A DNA stretch of 64,000 nucleotides from Sebastes aleutianus (Eukaryota > Chordata > Actinopteri > Perciformes > Sebastidae), in contig CAKAKS010000039.1 of NCBI GenBank assembly GCA_916700875.1, forward strand, positions 10,857,544 to 10,921,543, in the 5' to 3' direction. Below are positions 23,320 through 36,510 of this stretch, piece after piece. The notes beneath the pieces were generated by a model. That model was not told the DNA's origin, did not search any database, and worked only from the letters and a program-made list of their open reading frames with translations. Made by a program: the position numbers and the translations under genes. Positions within the stretch are counted from its first letter, which is position 1, and each line of letters begins with the position of its first letter.

Positions 23320-24393
23320 AACAAACAAAGATTCACTTTCATTTGATGTAATAAATGTGTATTTATTGGTTATATACAATTTATACATTGATGTTTTTAC
23401 AGATTTTATCCTGAAAGTGTTTTCATTTGATGTGTCATATTGCTACTTATTACTATAACACACATATTTTACCACACTGATATTATCTAATGTAGTCTAA
23501 TTTATTCTAATAAGTGCATTACCTGCCTTCAAGACTGTTAAATCATGAAAAAAAATGTTTGCAGAAATAAGAAGCATTTGTACGTGTCAAATTCAAATTG
23601 TTTATTATCTGATCATTGTGTATATAAGAAGTGTTGGCACAAATTACTTAAAAGCAGTTTATGAATAATACAAAAGTAATTTACTTTTCTCTCTTTTTCT
23701 TTTTAAATAAACAAAAACAAACTAAAGTTTTTATTGTGTCTGATTAAGTTATTTTGTTTTTGATTGATATCAAAGTTGAAAAAACAGCTGATGGTGTTTC
23801 TATAATGATACCAAATAATGTGTTTTAAAAACACCATCAGCTGTTCTCAGACTGACTTCAGTTGACGAGCTCCAACACCCATCACATTTGAGATAGTTGG
23901 TAGTGTAAGATTATGTAGTGCTGGGACTTGCCACTGAAAATGGCATCTGAGCCCTGAACTCTGCTCATGGACTCAACGTTTACAGTAACTATAGGCTACT
24001 CTAGCCCATGACCCATGACGTCACCAGGTCGACAAAACCGCAGCCTCAGCTTTTCTCTTCACCTCGGCTCTGCTCTCCACACTGGTGGAGCTCTGAGCAC
24101 CGTGCAGTCTGCTTGGAGCAGACACATCAGACTCCTTTCTCCTCGCAGGGATGCAAGAGTCTGCCTGAAAACATCCCTGTTAAGTACGCTCTGCTAACAG
24201 AGAGCAAACAGGTTTAGTAGCAGCTACGGCACAGTCTGCCCGCTGACGGTAAAACCACCGGAGCAAAGAAGCCAGGTTAGCGCCAACCTAACTGGACCCT
24301 GCAAGGAAACAAAGACTGAAGCGACCGGTTTCCTTCAATCTGCACCATCTCAACACAGCACAGCAAAGACATTGCATTCTCATGGTATTAGCT
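23320..24393. other. Unit 3 3' UTR and spacer
   Basis: Polyadenylation signal at 23350, hairpin, then the spacer block with the short conserved open frame (24008-24217, 69 codons, about ten codons shorter than in unit 1 but still in frame). A TGACGTCA palindrome (CRE type) lies at its start, near 24016. Confidence 0.55.
23783..23845. repeat. 17-bp perfect-stem hairpin after gene 3
   Basis: Left arm 23783-23799, right arm 23829-23845, same sequence as in unit 1. Confidence 0.8.
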
Positions 24394-24843
24394 AACAAGC
24401 ATGAAAGATTCCATCCCATTGAGTCAATTCCATAGATTACAGAGAGTTAGTAACACAAAGGAATCTCTTGATAACCAAGTGAGCATAATGAAGTAACGTT
24501 TTAAACAAAGAGGATATGAAGATAAATGTCTAGATGCAGCCTTACAACAGGTGACAACAAAACCACAAGGGGATAGAAAGACAAAAAAAACAAACCAAGT
24601 GCTGTCTGTGATCTAAATTTTACTGATAGATCAAATTAAATTAAATAAAACATTCTATCAGAAAGCATTGGCACATTATTTTTAGAGACACTAAAATCGG
24701 TCAGTTATTTAATACACCACCAAGAATAACATTCCGTCGAGGAAAGAATTTGAAAGACAAACTGCTACACGCCGATTGTCTTTTTCAAAGACCTAAGACT
24801 AGCCTGACCCCTCTACCTGATGGCAATTACTTCTGGGTCTGAG
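24394..24843 (+). repeat. Penelope-like element fragment, spacer 3-4
   Basis: Same fossil block as 39284-39717, with frame breaks. Confidence 0.6.
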
Positions 24844-26471
24844 TTGTGTTAAACCAGTGCTACTAGTTTGTAGAGAATAAGTGATATGTGAGAACGCCCT
24901 CTGGTGGAGTTAATAAACTGCAGCCTGTGGTCATATGAGGTCATGCTCTTAATAAATATCTACACAGTCTGATGCTGGAGCAGATTATATGAAGTCTAAT
25001 TGGTACAAGTACTCTACGCTTTTTTGTTTGTTTTGTAGTTTTTTGAGCTCATTCTAAAATCAGCAACTTTACTTTCATTTAAGACTTACTTTAAAAGTAT
25101 TGTACTTTAACTACTTTTACAAATAGAGAATCACAGAAAAGCCCATTAATCTACTGCTGTGGTCCAATCAGAAGGATTCTCCATCCGGATTTTGAAATCT
25201 TATTTTAGATAAAGAAAATGAGAAAATGTGCTCAACATTTTGGAGAACAGCAGTGAAGTGCAGAGGGATTAGTTGCTATGATGGATCATAGACTGTATAG
25301 TGTATGGAGATAAATACTGAAATGGTTACAGTCAGAATGACACATTGGCAGAGGTAGGAAGTATTACATTTACCTAGTCAATTTGTTTTAAGTAATTGTA
25401 TGGCTATTTTTTGCATGACCTAAAATCTTTCCAATCGACTGCAACAATATGATGCATTTAACTTTCCCAACTCAGATCTAAGGCCACCTGAAACAGCTAC
25501 AGCATTAGTATCAGTCATTTTCCATTGTGAAAGGAACAATTCACAAGTTTTACTTTTAAACAGACTATATTTGTTGTACTGTATTTATCTTGACCCAAGA
25601 GAGTGAGAAAAAATACACGTTGCTGAGATGTTAAAAGGTTACAAATTATAAAATCAAAGACTGAGCTCAACATTAGACTGATGGGATTGTTGTGTGGTGT
25701 TTAAGCCTTCTGACACAATATACAGTATGTTTTTGCACATCTACCACTCAACTGTTTTGTTTTCATTTTGTAGTAGCGTTGAAGGATTTCCTTTGATTTT
25801 AAAATGATTACTTCCTGTGAACATATCACTCTTTTCCTAATTATAAACCATCTGTGTTTTTTTAGACACACTATGGATTTTCCAGTCGTGGAATGTAATT
25901 AAGGCCGACTACTCTTTCTGTCTGAGAAGCTTTTTCTTAAATAAAATAAAGAGTTCTCTGATAGAAGTACTTTACTTTTTTTGAAACCTCAAAATCACAG
26001 AGAAGCCTATATTGTGTTCCAGTGACAAAAGATTTTCATCTCAGTTTTTCTTCACTTTTTTTTCTCCTGTAATGTGATCAGTAAGAAATCTGTCACATGA
26101 AGAAAAGATGGTTAACAGTTTGTAAAGCAGCAGAAAAGTGAAATTGCAGGATAAACACTGAGCTGAACATTGGAGTGTTTGTGGGATTATAGAGGGACTG
26201 TAAAGGAAGCGCTGTAGCCTGTTGATCAAAAGATACAGGATGTTCTTGAATATCTTGCACTGACCTCTTTTGTTATGTTGTCTGTTTGTAGTTGTAAGTT
26301 CTTTTGGCTGCTTTACTTCCACTGTAGAAAAAAAAGAAGAAGAAACAAAAAGTAAAAAAACTCATCTTGTTCCAAAGCCATGTCAAGGTATTTAAAAAAA
26401 GCCTCACTGACAGAGCTACACTGAGAGGAGGAGCAACACTGAAAGAGGAGAGCTGCATTGTCTCATTTCAG
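24844..26471. other. Unit 4 upstream flank, long form
   Basis: Matches the unit 1 flank and keeps the optional segment of about 330 bp. No gene is seen. Confidence 0.6.
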
Positions 26472-26614
26472 GAAATGAAAGTGAAAGTTTGTCTGAGAGA
26501 CAGCAGAGCTGCAGTCGAGACAAGTCTCTGTGTTTCTCTCTAAAGAAACATTCAACTGAATCCAGCAGGTTTTTATCAACAACACAGCAGAATCTCTGCC
26601 AAACACTGGTGAGT
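26472..26614 (+). promoter_or_regulatory. Unit 4 IRF-type motif, noncoding first exon and donor
   Basis: GAAATGAAAGTGAAAG at 26472-26487 has a perfect GAAA-NN-GAAA core. Donor GTGAGT begins at 26609; acceptor AG is at 29925-29926. Confidence 0.62.
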
Positions 26615-26935
26615 ACACTGACCTACAGAGACTAAATACACTAACTGTCAAGATTTAGTTGAAACCAGAAACCACAACAAAGAATAAAACAGCAGATAAA
26701 CTAGTCATGCTAAAAGCTAACTAGCCTAGATTAGATTCCTTTTGGAGTACAGTATCTGATTTAATGATTATAAAAGGTACCAAATTTAGGTTTTACCACT
26801 TATAGCTGTTACACACTTTGGTAAACAGCCGTGAACTTCAAACCCTTTCCTCTCAACTTCTCTGTTTCTGTAGCTGCTGTCTGCCTTTGTAAGCTGATCA
26901 TATTTACTGTGTTTCAACAACCGGTATTAACTCAG

Positions 26936-28198
26936 AGGTCCAAATATATCACTGTTAATTGTAATGAATGTTTTAAGTTAAATTTTAATTAAAAATGTTT
27001 AGCCTATTGAAAAATTAATTCACTCTAATAACCTATTAGCAGCAGGGTAGCAGTGTGATGTTATAATTTAAAGAGGACCTATTATGCTTATTTTCAGGTG
27101 CATACATTTCCGGTATTTGGGGTTTCTACTGGAACATGTTTACATGCTTTAATGTTAAACAATACTTTACTTTTCTCATACTGGCTGTGCTGCAGCACCT
27201 CTTTTCACCATCTGTCTGAAACGCTCTGTTTGACCTCCTGCCCCAGCCCAGTCTGCTCTGATTGGTCAGCTGGCCCACTCTGTTGTGATTGGTCAACCGA
27301 ACCAAACAGTTTGGACTCCACTCCAGCTTCGCTCTAACTAGCTTTGTTTGAGGGCATGCCAAACTAGCCGTTATGCAAATGTGTTTCTTGGTGACATCAC
27401 CATGTTACAGAAGAAAACGTGGGATTTCAAGCGAGGCGTTTCAGACAGTTCAGGAGCAGTGTTTCTGTGGGGAAGAGTAACTCCCTTTGGCGTGGACTTT
27501 GGGCTTTGTAACTTTGCAGGCCTTTTTACATGAACAAAAACCTATATAACACAACAGCATAATAGGCCCCCTTTAATGTGTGATGTGACAGTAATGAAGG
27601 ATCATTTTTGTGTTTTGGGGGGTTTTAAAATTGAATTTTATTATGATTTTACTTGATTTAAATTATGATATTAACAAGAGCGAGAGGGCTTGGGATGTTA
27701 TCACTGCAATGCTTAAACCATCAGAGGTGTATCATTGGTTTATTTATTTTTTTAAACTATTATTTGAATAACTAACAAGCAGCTAAAAGCCAAATGCTAC
27801 TGTCATAAGTGACTGGCAAAGTATAACCACTGAGTAAAAAAGGTAGAGTGATCCACCTCCACTTTTTTAGTCTCAAAAAATTCACCAAACAAACAAACTC
27901 AGTCTAATCTTTGAAAAATAGTCTCAAACCGTGGCGTTGACAGGAAGCTCAGTTAGTGGACTATGGCATACTGGTTGCTATGGAAACCCAGTGCTCAGTG
28001 ACTCACTTCATATCTGCTCCAGTCTTCAGCTGAACATAATGTAAAGTTTTCAGATCAACTTTAACAGTGAACACTATTGTTATCTGTGAAACAACACTAG
28101 CTAACACTCAACACTGCAGACCAGTCAGACTTGTTTCCCAGATGGGATTTACAGGAGCCACACCCACGGTTGTGGTGAGGGCAATAAACGATAATTAA
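26936..28198. repeat. A-type intron segment, unit 4
   Basis: Same segment as 19731-21225 but missing its left end (the text jumps from AACTCA to GAGGTCC) and without the SINE. Confidence 0.6.
27068..27576. mobile_element. TTAA-flanked MITE, unit 4 copy
   Basis: Same element as 19895-20403, complete, with TTAA at both ends. Confidence 0.75.
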
Positions 28199-28428
28199 AT
28201 ATAGGCCTATATAACTGAAAAGCCATTATTAGAAAGAAAAAATGGAGCAATTTGGCTGTTATTAATGAACACAATATCTGATTACTGTAAAAAAATAGTG
28301 GATGAAGAGTTTTGGTTTGTGTTCATTAAACTTGGAACTTGACCATCAATCGGAATCATGACAGGCTGCAAAAACATTTCATTGTGAGTTTGGCTGCATT
28401 TACATCAAAGGTGAAAGAAGTACTGAAA

Positions 28429-29180
28429 TATGGAGGACAGAAGCTGCCAAAATCAAAAATGAATTTTTGAATTACTCTATAAATAAATTAATTTCTCATT
28501 GAATGTACCAATAAGATTATTAAAAATAAATGTAGGCATTAATTAATTGATGAAATCAGAAATTGATATTTCTGTTTTAATTTGCATCTATTGTATTTAC
28601 TTTTGTATTAATTCCCCTATTTATCTACTTTTCTATTTAATTTTCCTTTTTTATTTATTTATATATTTTCATTTACTTAAATGTATTTGTTTATTTTTAC
28701 ATTTATTTTTAATCAGTTAAAAATAATTTTAAATGTATTTATTCATTATTAAATGTATTTATTTCTGCATTGTTTTCCCTTTGCAATATTCCCCCTATTT
28801 ATTTCCCCAAAGTTATTTATTTCTGTATTCTTTTCTTTATACAATTCCTTTTACATGTCTTAATGCATTTCTGCTTCACTATGTAAATGAGTGGGCTGTC
28901 ATTCAACATGTGTCATCATGGGGTCAACTTTAGTGCATAGATTGACTGTACAAGGCGAGCTAACGCTGTCTGCTTATCAACTCTGCAGCTGAATATGGGA
29001 ATTAATACAAAGATAAATGATTAAAGTAAATTAAAACAATTTATATTACAATTCATCAATTAATTAATACCTACACTTATTTTTAATCTTATTTTGGTAC
29101 ATTTAATGACATATTAATTTATTTATAGAGTAATTTACTCATTTATTTATTTTTGATTTTGACAGGTTCTGCCCTCCATA
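28429..29180. repeat. Foldback element with internal deletion, unit 4
   Basis: The left arm is nearly complete. The loop and inner right arm are deleted, with the joint near 28985-29000 (CAGCTGAATATGGGAATT). Unit 6 shares the CTGAATA joint, so the deletion probably predates their separation. Confidence 0.65.
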
Positions 29181-29562
29181 CTGAGATCTTTTACTTGAGT
29201 AACAGTAGAAATACCACAGTTTAGAAATACACTGTTACAAGTAAAAGTCATGCATTCAAAATGTTACTTCAGTAAAATGCTGAAGTATAAACATCAAAAT
29301 ATACTAAAGTACTAAAAGTTAAAAGTACTCATTATGCTGAAAGGTTCATTTCAGAAATATTTATATATTATGTTATTGGATCATTATTATTGATGCATTA
29401 ATGTGTTCATCACTTTAATGTTGCAGCTGATAAAGGTGGAGCTCATTTTAACAACTTTACATATTGCTGGGTAGCTTAGTCCAAAATAAATACATCATAA
29501 TATTAGTTGACTTATATTTTGTATTATAATCAGAATCTTGTAACTAAAAGTATTAAATTAAT
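29181..29562. mobile_element. hAT-type MITE fragment in intron 1 of unit 4
   Basis: Same fragment as 3815-4200. Confidence 0.5.
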
Positions 29563-29935
29563 ATAGGCTTCTGTAAAGTTTGTGTGTCTTTGATTTGTCT
29601 TATTATATCTGCTTTTTATTTCCCATAAACGTGTGTAGGTTAATGCTTGCTAATCTATTAATAATTACACTGGCAACATAACCTGACTGCATAATATGCT
29701 GTCTTAATAAATCAGACGCTGAATAGATGCCATCAAATTCATTGACGACCACAGCACATATTTGCGTTGCACCATTTTTTAAATAAATATGGCCCTCAGT
29801 TTGATGCAATATAACAGCATTCAGGATGACTCTCATTATATTCCACTAACCATAGTTTGATTTTATTAAACAAATAAGTAAAAGATAGGTAATTACAGTT
29901 TTGTTTTTCACTCTTTTTGTCCTCAGAGTGGAGAT

Positions 29936-31582
29936 ATGTCTGCTGCCAGCTGTCTGCTGACTGAAGATCAGTTTCTGTGCTCCCTCTGTCTGGATGTGTT
30001 CACTGATCCAGTCACCATACCATGTGGACACAACTTCTGTAAAACCTGTATCACTGAACACTGGGATGTTAATGTCCTATGCCAGTGTCCCAACTGTAAA
30101 GAGGTTTTCAACACTAGACCTGAGCTGCGGGTCAATACTTTCATCTCTGAGATGGCTGCTCAGTTCAGACAGTCAGCTCAACAGAAAGCCAGCAGCAGCA
30201 GCTCAGAGCAACAAGCTGCCAAACCAGGAGAAGTTCCCTGTGACGTCTGCACTGGAACCAAACTGAAGGCCCTGAAGTCCTGCCTGGTGTGTCTGGAATC
30301 CTACTGTGAGACTCACCTGGTGCCTCATCTGACAAGGTCAGGCCTGAAAAGACATCAGCTGATCGACCCTGTGGAGAACCTGGAAGGCAGGATGTGTACG
30401 AAGCACGATAAACTGCTGGAGCTGTTCTGTAAGACTGACCAGATGTGTGTCTGCATGCTCTGCACGGTTTTAGACCACAAGACACATGATGTTGTTCCTT
30501 TGAAAGAAGAATATGAAGGAAAGAAGGCTGAGCTGGGAAACACAGAGGCTGAAATTCAGCAGATGATCAAGAAGAGACAACTGAAGATTCAAGAGATGAA
30601 ACACTCAGTGGGGCTCAGTAAGGAAGATGCAGACAGAGAGATAGCAGATGGTGTTCAGGTCTTCACCGCTCTGAAGGAGTCTGTTGAGAGAAGCCAGGCC
30701 GAGCTCATCGACACGATCAAAGAGAAGCAGAGAAAGACAGAGAAACAGGCTGAAGTCTTCGTCAAAGAGCTGGAACAGGAAATCTCTGAGCTGAAGAAGA
30801 GAAGTACTGAAGTGGAGCAGCTCTTACGCTCTGAAGACCACCTCCACCTCCTCCAAAGCTTCACGTCCCTGAACGCTGCTCCACCCACCAAGGACTGGAC
30901 AGAAGTCAGCGTCCGTCCATCTTCGTATGAGGGGACTGTGGTGAGAGCTGTGAATCAGCTGGAGGAGACGCTCAGTAAACAGATGAAGAACCTGCTCGCT
31001 GAGGCCGAGCTGAAGAGGGTCCAGCAGTCTGCAGTGGATGTGACACTTGATCCTGATACAGCACAGCCTGAACTCATCCTGTCTGATGATGGAAAACAAG
31101 TTAAAAATGGTGATGTAAAGAAGAATCTCCCAGACAATCCAGAGAGATTTGATACCTGTCCTAATGTCTTAGCAAAGCAGAGTTTCTCTTCAGGAAGGTT
31201 TTACTACGAGGTTCAGGTTAAAGGGAAGACTGAGTGGGATTTAGGAGTGGCCAGAGAGTCGATCAACAGGAAGGGACAAATCTCACTGTCTCCTCAGGAT
31301 GGTTACTGGACGATATGGTTGAGGAATAAAAATGAGTACAAAGCTCTTGCTGGCCCTGGAGTCCATCTCTCTCTGAAGTCTCAGCCTGAGAAGGTGGGGG
31401 TGTTTGTGGATTATGAGGAGGGTCTGGTCTCCTTTTATGATGTTGATGCTGCAGCTCTTATCTACTCCTTTACTGGCTGCTGCTTCACTGAGAAACTCTA
31501 CCCATTCTTTAGTCCATTTCTTAATAATTGTGGTAAAAACTCTGCCCCTCTGATCATCTCTCCTGTCAATCACACTGAGTAG
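29936..31582 (+). CDS. TRIM-type E3 ubiquitin ligase, btr-like, copy 4 (548 aa, longest)
   Basis: Complete architecture with all zinc ligands. The RING reads CSLCLD where every other copy reads CSICLD; this Ile is normally part of the E2-contact patch, and Leu is a mild change. Between B-box 2 and the coiled coil it reads KEEYEGKKAELGNTEAEIQ, three residues longer than KAELEAEIQ in most copies and shared only with copy 7. A further extra Ala gives NLLAEAELK. The SPRY has RFDTCPNV, KGQISLSPQDG, LAGPGVHL and SPFLNNCGKNS, where the usual glycine is Cys. The ATG is 9 bases after the acceptor at 29925-29926. AATAAA lies at 31613-31618. Confidence 0.95.
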   Translation: MSAASCLLTEDQFLCSLCLDVFTDPVTIPCGHNFCKTCITEHWDVNVLCQCPNCKEVFNTRPELRVNTFISEMAAQFRQSAQQKASSSSSEQQAAKPGEVPCDVCTGTKLKALKSCLVCLESYCETHLVPHLTRSGLKRHQLIDPVENLEGRMCTKHDKLLELFCKTDQMCVCMLCTVLDHKTHDVVPLKEEYEGKKAELGNTEAEIQQMIKKRQLKIQEMKHSVGLSKEDADREIADGVQVFTALKESVERSQAELIDTIKEKQRKTEKQAEVFVKELEQEISELKKRSTEVEQLLRSEDHLHLLQSFTSLNAAPPTKDWTEVSVRPSSYEGTVVRAVNQLEETLSKQMKNLLAEAELKRVQQSAVDVTLDPDTAQPELILSDDGKQVKNGDVKKNLPDNPERFDTCPNVLAKQSFSSGRFYYEVQVKGKTEWDLGVARESINRKGQISLSPQDGYWTIWLRNKNEYKALAGPGVHLSLKSQPEKVGVFVDYEEGLVSFYDVDAAALIYSFTGCCFTEKLYPFFSPFLNNCGKNSAPLIISPVNHTE

Positions 31583-32595
31583 AATAACGAAAGATTCACT
31601 TTCATTTGATGTAATAAATGTGTATTTATTGGTTATATACAATTTATACATTGTTGTTTTTACAGATTGTATCTTTTTCCCTGAAAGTGTTTTTATTTGA
31701 TGTGTCACATTGCTACTTATTACTATAACACACACATTCTACCACACTGACTGATATTATCTAATGTAGTCTAATTCATTCTAATAAATGCATTACCTGC
31801 CTTCAAGACTGTTAAATCATCCAAAACATTTTTTGCAGAAATCAGAAGCATTTGTACGTGTCAAATTCAAATTGTTTGTTATCTGATCATTGTGTATATA
31901 AGAAGTATTGCATACTGGCACAAATTACTTAAAAGCAGTTTATGAATAATACATAGTAATTTACTTTTCTCTCTTTTGCTTTTTAAATAAACAAAAACAA
32001 ACTAAAGATTTTATTGTGTCTGATTAAGTTATTTTGTTTTTGATTGATATCAAAGTTGAAAAAAACAGCTGATGGTGTTTCTATAATGATACCAAATAAT
32101 GTGATTTAAAAACACCATCAGCTGTTCTCAGACTGACTTCAGTTGACGAGCTCCAACACCCATCACATTTGAGATAGTTGGTAGTGTAAGATTATGTAGT
32201 GCTGGGACTTGCCACTGAAAATGGTGTGTGAGCCCTGAACTCAGTTTCCCAGGATCCTTGAGCCCTGAACTCTGCTCATGGACTCAACGTTTACAGTAAC
32301 TATAGGCTACTGTAGCCCATGACCCATGACGTCACCAGGTCGACAAAACTGTTCTCTCTTTTTCTTTTTGGTCTCTCTCTTTTCTCTTCACCTCGGCTCG
32401 GCTCTCCACACTGGTGGAGCTCTGAGCACCGTGCAGTCTGCTTGGAGCAGACACATCAGACTCCTTTCTCCTCGCAGGGATGCAAGAGTCTGCCTGAAAA
32501 CATCCCTGTTGCGTACGCTCTGCTAACAGAGAGCAAACAGGTTTAGTAGTAGCTACGGCACAGTCTGCCCGCTGACGGTAAAACCACCGGAGCAA
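31583..32595. other. Unit 4 3' UTR and spacer, shortened
   Basis: Polyadenylation signal at 31613, hairpin, and the spacer block with the short open frame (32319-32546, 75 codons). A deletion joins GAGCAA directly to TTAGTAACAC near 32596, removing about 170 bp including the front of the Penelope-like block. Confidence 0.55.
32064..32126. repeat. 17-bp perfect-stem hairpin after gene 4
   Basis: Left arm 32064-32080, right arm 32110-32126, same sequence as in unit 1. Confidence 0.8.
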
Positions 32596-32989
32596 TTAGT
32601 AACACAAAGGAATCTTTTGATAACCAAGTGAGCATAATGAAATAACGTTTTAAACAAAGAGGATATGAAGATAAATGTCTAGATGCAGCCTTACAACAGG
32701 TGACAACAAAACCACAAGGGGATAGAAAGACAACAAACAAACCAAGTGCTGTCTGTGTTCTAAACTTTACTGATAAATTAAATTAAATTAAATAAAACAT
32801 TCTATCAGAAAGCATTGGCACATTATTTCTAGAGACACTAAAATCGGTCAGTTATTTAATAACCCACCAAGAATAACATTCCATCGAGGAAAGAATTTGA
32901 AAGACAAACTGGTACACGCCGATTGTCTTTTTCAAAGACCTAAGACTAGCCTGACCCCTCTACCTGATGGCAATTACTTCTGGGTCTGA
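32596..32989 (+). repeat. Penelope-like element fragment, front-truncated, spacer 4-5
   Basis: Same block as 39284-39717, lacking its first part through the deletion at 32596. Confidence 0.55.
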
Positions 32990-34260
32990 GTTGTGTTAAA
33001 CCAGTGCTACTAGTTTGTAGAGAATAAGTGATATGTGAGAACGCCCTCTGGTGGAGTTAATAAACTGCAGCCTGTGGTCATATGAGGTCATGCTCTTAAT
33101 AAATATCTACACAGTCTGATGCTGGAGCAGATTATATGAAGTCTAATTGGTACAAGTACTCTACGCTTTTTTGTTTGTTTTGTAGTTTTTTGAGCTCATT
33201 CTAAAATCAGCAACTTTACTTTCATTTAAGACTTACTTTAAAAGTATTGTACTTTAACTACTTTTACAAATAGAGAATCACAGAAAAGCCCATTAATCTA
33301 CTGCTGTGGTCCAATCAGAAGGATTCTCCATCCGAGTTTTAAAATCTTATTTTAGATAAAGAAAATGAGAAAATGTGCTCAACATTTTGGAGAACAGCAG
33401 TGAAGTGCAGAGGGTTTAGTTGCTATGATGGATCATAGACTGTATAGTGTATGGAGATAAATACTGAAATGATTACAGTCAGAATGACACATTGGCAGAG
33501 GTAGGAAGTATTACATTTACTTAGTCACTTTGTTTTAAGTAATTGTGCGGCTATTTTGCATGACCTAAAATCTTTCCATTTTGTAGTAGCGTTGAAGGAT
33601 TTCCTTTGATTTTAAAATGATTACTTCCTGGGAACATATCACTCTTTTCCTAATTATAAACCATCTGTGTTTTCTTAGACACACTATGGATTTTCCAGTC
33701 TTGGAATGTAATTAAGGCCGACTACTCTGTCTGATTGAGGAGCTTTTCTAAAATAAAATAAAGGTTTCTCTGATAGAAGTACTTTACTTTTTTTAAACCT
33801 CAAAATCACAGAGAAGCCTATATTGTGTTCCAGTGACAAAAGATTTTCATCTCAGTTTTTCTTTACTTTTTTTTCTCCTGTAATGTGATCAGTAAGAAAT
33901 CTGTCACATGAAGAAAAGATAAACAGTTTGTAAAGCAGCAGAAAAGTGAAATTGCAGGATAAACAGTGAGCTGTACATTGGAGTGTTTGTGGGATTGTAG
34001 AGGGACTGTAGAGGAAGCGTTGTAGCCTGTTGATCAAAAAATACAGGATGTTCTTTAATACCTTGCACTGACCTCTTTTGTTATGTTGTCTGTTTGTACT
34101 TGTATGTTGTTTTGGCTGCTGCTGCAGAAAAAAGAGGAAGAAACAAAAAGTTAAAACTCATCTTGTTCCAAAGCCATGTTAAGGTATTTAAAAAAAAAAC
34201 TCACCTACAGATCTGCACTGAGAGGAGGAGCAACACTGAAAGACGAGAGCTGCATTTGAG
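32990..34260. other. Unit 5 upstream flank, short form
   Basis: Lacks the optional segment; joint near 33577 (CTTTCCATTTTGTAG). No gene is seen. Confidence 0.6.
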
Positions 34261-34403
34261 GAAATGAAAGTGAACGTTTGTCTGAGAGACAGCAGAGCTG
34301 CAGTCGAGACAAGTCTCTGTGTTTCTCTCTAAAGAAACATTCAACTGAATCCAGCAGGTTTTTATCAACAACACAGCAGAATCTCTGCCAAACACTGGTG
34401 AGT
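34261..34403 (+). promoter_or_regulatory. Unit 5 IRF-type motif, noncoding first exon and donor
   Basis: GAAATGAAAGTGAAC at 34261-34275. Donor GTGAGT begins at 34398; acceptor AG is at 36500-36501, the shortest intron (2.1 kb). Confidence 0.6.
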
Positions 34404-34755
34404 ACACTGACCTACAGAGACTAAATACACTAACTGTCAAGATTTAGTTGAAACCAGAAACCCCACAAAGAATAAAACAGCAGATAAACTAGTCATGCTA
34501 AAAGCTAACTAGTGTAGCTTAGATTCCTTTTGGAGTACAGTATCTGATTTAATGATTATAAAAGGTACCAAATTTACGTTTTACCACTTATAACTGTTAC
34601 ACACTTTGGTAAACAGCCGTGAACTTCAAACCCTTTCCTCTCAACTTCTCTGTTTCTGTAGCTGCTGTCTGCCTTTGTAAGCTGATAATATTTACTGTGT
34701 TTCAACAACCGGTATGAACTCAAAACTTCAGCTCTACTCAGACAGGAAGTTCCTC

Positions 34756-36074
34756 TCAGGGCCGCCAGGGCAAATTTTAAACTGAGGTCCAAATATATCA
34801 CTGTTAATTGTAATGAATGTGTTAAGTTAAATTGGAATTCAAAATGTTTAGCCTACTTAAAAAAAATAAATTCACTCTAATAACATATTAGCAGCAGGGT
34901 AGCAGTGTTATGATATAATTTAAAGAGGACCTATTATGCTTATTTTCAGGTGCATACATTTCAGGTATTTGGGGTTTCTAATAGAACATGTTTACATGCT
35001 TTAATGTTTAAACAATGCTTTACTTTTCTCATACCGGCTGTGCTGCAGCACCTCTTTTCACCATCTGTCTGAGACGCTCTGTTTGACCTCCTGCCCAAGC
35101 CCAGTCTGCTCTGATTGGTCAGCTGGCCCACTCTGTTGTGATTGGTCAACCGAACCAAACAGTTTGGACTCCACTCCAGCTTTGATCTAACTAGCTTTGT
35201 TTGAGGGCATGCCAAACTAGCTGTTATGCAAATGTGTTACTTGGTGACATCACCATGTTACAGAAGACAGCGTGGGACCTCAAGCGAGGCGTTTCAGGCA
35301 GTTCAGGAGCAGTGTTTCTGTGGGGGAGAGTAACTCCCTTTGGCGTGGACTTTGGGCTTTGTAACTTTGCAGAACTTTTACATGCACAACAAACTATATA
35401 ACACACTAAAGAAAAGGGGAAAAAACACAACAGCATAATAGGCCCCCTTTAATGTGTGATGTGACAGTAATGAAGGATCACTTTGTGTTTTGGGGGGTTT
35501 AAAATTGAATTTTATTATGATTTTACTTGATTTAAATTATGATATTAACAAGAACAAGAGGTCTTGGGATGTTATCACTGCAATGCTTATACCATCAGAA
35601 GTGTATCATTGGTTTATCGTTTTTTTTAAACTATTATTTGAATAACTAACAAGCAGCTAAAAGCCAAATGCTACTGTCATAAGTGACTGGCAAAGTAAAA
35701 CCACAGAGTAAAAAAGGTAAAATGATCCACCTCCACTTGTTTAGTCAAAAAAAAAATTCAGCAAACAAACAAACTCAGTCTGATCTTTGAAAAATAGTCT
35801 CAAACCGTGGCGTTGACAGGAAGCTCAGTTAGCGGACTATGGCATGCTGGTTGCTATGGAAACCCAGTGCTCAGTGACTCCCTTCATATCTGCTCCAATC
35901 TTCAGCTGAACATAATCTAAAGTTTTCAGATCAACTTTAACAGTGAACACTGTTTTTATCTGTGAAACAACACTAGCTAACACTCAACACTGCAGACCAG
36001 TCAGACTTGTTTCCCTGATGGGATTTACAGGAGCCACACCCACGGTTGTGGTGAGGGCAATAAACGATAATTAA
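34756..36074. repeat. A-type intron segment, unit 5
   Basis: Same segment as 19731-21225, with its left end intact and without the SINE. Confidence 0.65.
34920..35452. mobile_element. TTAA-flanked MITE, unit 5 copy
   Basis: Same element as 19895-20403, with about 24 extra A-rich bases near 35405-35428. Confidence 0.7.
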
Positions 36075-36510
36075 ATATAGGCCTATATAACTGAAAAAAC
36101 ATTATTAGAAAGAAAAATGGAGCAATTTGGCTGTTATTAATGAACACAATATCTGATTACTGTAAACAAATAGTGGATGAAGAGTTTTGGTTTGTGTTCA
36201 TTAAACTTGGAACTTGACCATCAATCGGAATCACGACAGGCTGCAAAAACATTTAATTGTGAGTTTGGCTGCATTTACATCAAAGGTGAAAGAAGTACTG
36301 AAATATGGAGGACAGAAGCTGCCAAAATCAAAAATGAATTATTAAATTAATTTTTAAATAAATATGGCCCTCAGTTGGATGCAATATAACAACGTTCAGG
36401 ATGACTCTCATTATATTCCAATAACCATAGTTTCATTTTATTAAACAAATAAGTAAAAGATAGGTAATTACAGTTTTGTTTTTCACTCTTTTTGTCCTCA
36501 GAGTGTAGAT

